A stretch of 6,283 nucleotides of DNA, taken from the NCBI GenBank assembly GCA_903823545.1, contig CAIJTL010000414.1, forward strand, positions 1 to 6,283. Reading direction: 5' to 3'. Source of the stretch: an uncultured Planctomycetaceae bacterium. Its GTDB lineage: Bacteria > Planctomycetota > Planctomycetia > Planctomycetales > Planctomycetaceae. A program made the position numbers and the translations under genes. This document shows, in pieces, positions 5,482 to 6,283 of this stretch (positions are counted from its first letter, which is position 1; each line of letters opens with the position of its first letter). The notes below the pieces were generated by a model that was not told the origin of the DNA, did no database searches, and was given only the letters and a program-made list of their open reading frames with translations.

Positions 5482-6283
5482 TCAATGAACGACCGATGCG
5501 GCCGACCGTCCAATTCGAGAGAGGCGTATCAATTCTTCTGAAACTTTTTGTAAAGGTAGAAATTTGTCAGCAATCCCAGCTTCCGCGACTGCTCGAGGCA
5601 TCCCCCAAACGACGCTTGTGGCTTGATCCTGAGCAATCACTTTGCCCCCCTTGGCATGAATCCGGCGGCATCCCTCCAAGCCATCCTGGCCCATTCCGGT
5701 CAACACCACTCCTACTGAATTTCCGCCGACTGTCTCGGCGACACTTCGAAACAAGACATCTACTGACGGGCGACAAGAATTTACGGCCGGACCGTGATCC
5801 AAACGGAGTCGTAATTGGGCGCCGCTCTTTTCAACGACGAGATGTTCGTCGCCCGGTGCAATCCAAACATGGCCAGCACCTAAGGTGACCCCTTCTTGGG
5901 CTTCTTGAACCGACAACGGACAAACTTGATTGAGACGCTCAGCCAATAGCCCTGTGAACAAGGGAGGCATGTGCTGAACAATCACAATCGGAACTGGAAA
6001 CTGTTTAGGAATCGACTTCAAAACATCCGCCAACGCACTCGGCCCCCCCGTGGAAACCCCGACCGCAACAATTTCCAAGGGCCTCTCCGTAAACGGTGAC
6101 GTCCGTGGAGCCATCGAAACAGGTTCGCGATGACGTGAGACCTCTGGAATTCTTTCGACACTAGTTTTCGGTTGCGAAACCCTCGGTGACTGATGATGTT
6201 CGTGATACCAATTGCCCCAATGTTTGATCATTGGGATTAACTCATTGCGGATGTGGTCCACTGCGACCTGCAAGTGCCCGACG
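5482..6283 (-). CDS. cheB: CheB methylesterase, second copy, N-terminus cut by the right edge
   Basis: The frame is open to the right edge. The codon at 6273 is TTG in mid-gene, not a start: the residues before it (VGH) and after it (LQVAVDHIRNELIP) line up with the end of the receiver domain in the other CheB. The 266 visible residues thus cover the last helix of a receiver domain, a His-rich linker (WYHEHHQ) of about 46 residues and a whole methylesterase domain. Counting visible residues, the triad is S77 (GVSTGGP), H104 (VQHMP) and D200 (TGMGQDG). It ends like its paralogue, with ATSVVWGMPRAVAEAG. All catalytic residues are kept, so it should be active. A run of seven G's on the coding strand (6049-6043) encodes the Gly-Gly after the catalytic Ser-Thr. 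A phosphoacceptor Asp should lie beyond the edge. Confidence 0.93.
   Translation of the reverse strand, partial: VGHLQVAVDHIRNELIPMIKHWGNWYHEHHQSPRVSQPKTSVERIPEVSRHREPVSMAPRTSPFTERPLEIVAVGVSTGGPSALADVLKSIPKQFPVPIVIVQHMPPLFTGLLAERLNQVCPLSVQEAQEGVTLGAGHVWIAPGDEHLVVEKSGAQLRLRLDHGPAVNSCRPSVDVLFRSVAETVGGNSVGVVLTGMGQDGLEGCRRIHAKGGKVIAQDQATSVVWGMPRAVAEAGIADKFLPLQKVSEELIRLSRIGRSAASVVH

Noticed and set aside
6271..6273. TTG as a start codon for a receiver-less CheB
   Set aside because: The frame continues upstream to the window edge, and the residues on both sides align with the end of the receiver domain in the complete CheB, so the gene is cut by the window rather than short.

Overview
The window is a chemotaxis signal-transduction locus. 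Every gene I can support lies on the minus strand, so it is transcribed from the right edge to the left edge. In transcription order it holds: the C-terminal two thirds of a CheB methylesterase (cheB2, cut by the right edge), the CheR methyltransferase, a second and complete CheB (cheB1), a CheX-type CheY-P phosphatase, a single-domain CheY, a small protein that looks like a divergent CheX/CheC relative, a TPR protein, and the first 54 codons of a probable HDOD-domain protein cut by the left edge. I see no RNA genes, CRISPR array, transposase or plausible plus-strand gene.

Organism: base composition is near half G+C. The che genes are separated by unusually long gaps (45 to 368 bases). One gap carries a large palindrome with the core GAAGCGTGAGCGAGGGCG. 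From memory, palindromes with this kind of core are scattered between genes in Rhodopirellula-like planctomycetes. With HDOD and CheX proteins in a che cluster, this suggests a planctomycete. That is an inference, not a demonstrated assignment.

Layout: 1-163 HDOD start; 164-531 non-coding; 532-1167 TPR protein; 1317-1787 CheX/CheC-like protein; 1934-2296 cheY; 2484-2954 cheX; 3072-4211 cheB1; 4212-4515 non-coding with two hairpins; 4516-5436 cheR; 5482-6283 cheB2 (partial).

How the genes work together: CheR adds methyl groups to receptor glutamates and the two CheB paralogues remove them, which gives adaptation. CheY would carry the phosphoryl signal from a CheA kinase that is not in the window but may lie beyond the right edge. 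CheX, and possibly its divergent neighbour, would drain CheY-P. The TPR and HDOD proteins are likely accessory or output-linked partners. No receptor, CheA, CheW or CheD is visible here. The main curiosities are the cheB duplication around cheR, the second phosphatase-like protein, and the palindrome splitting the cluster.
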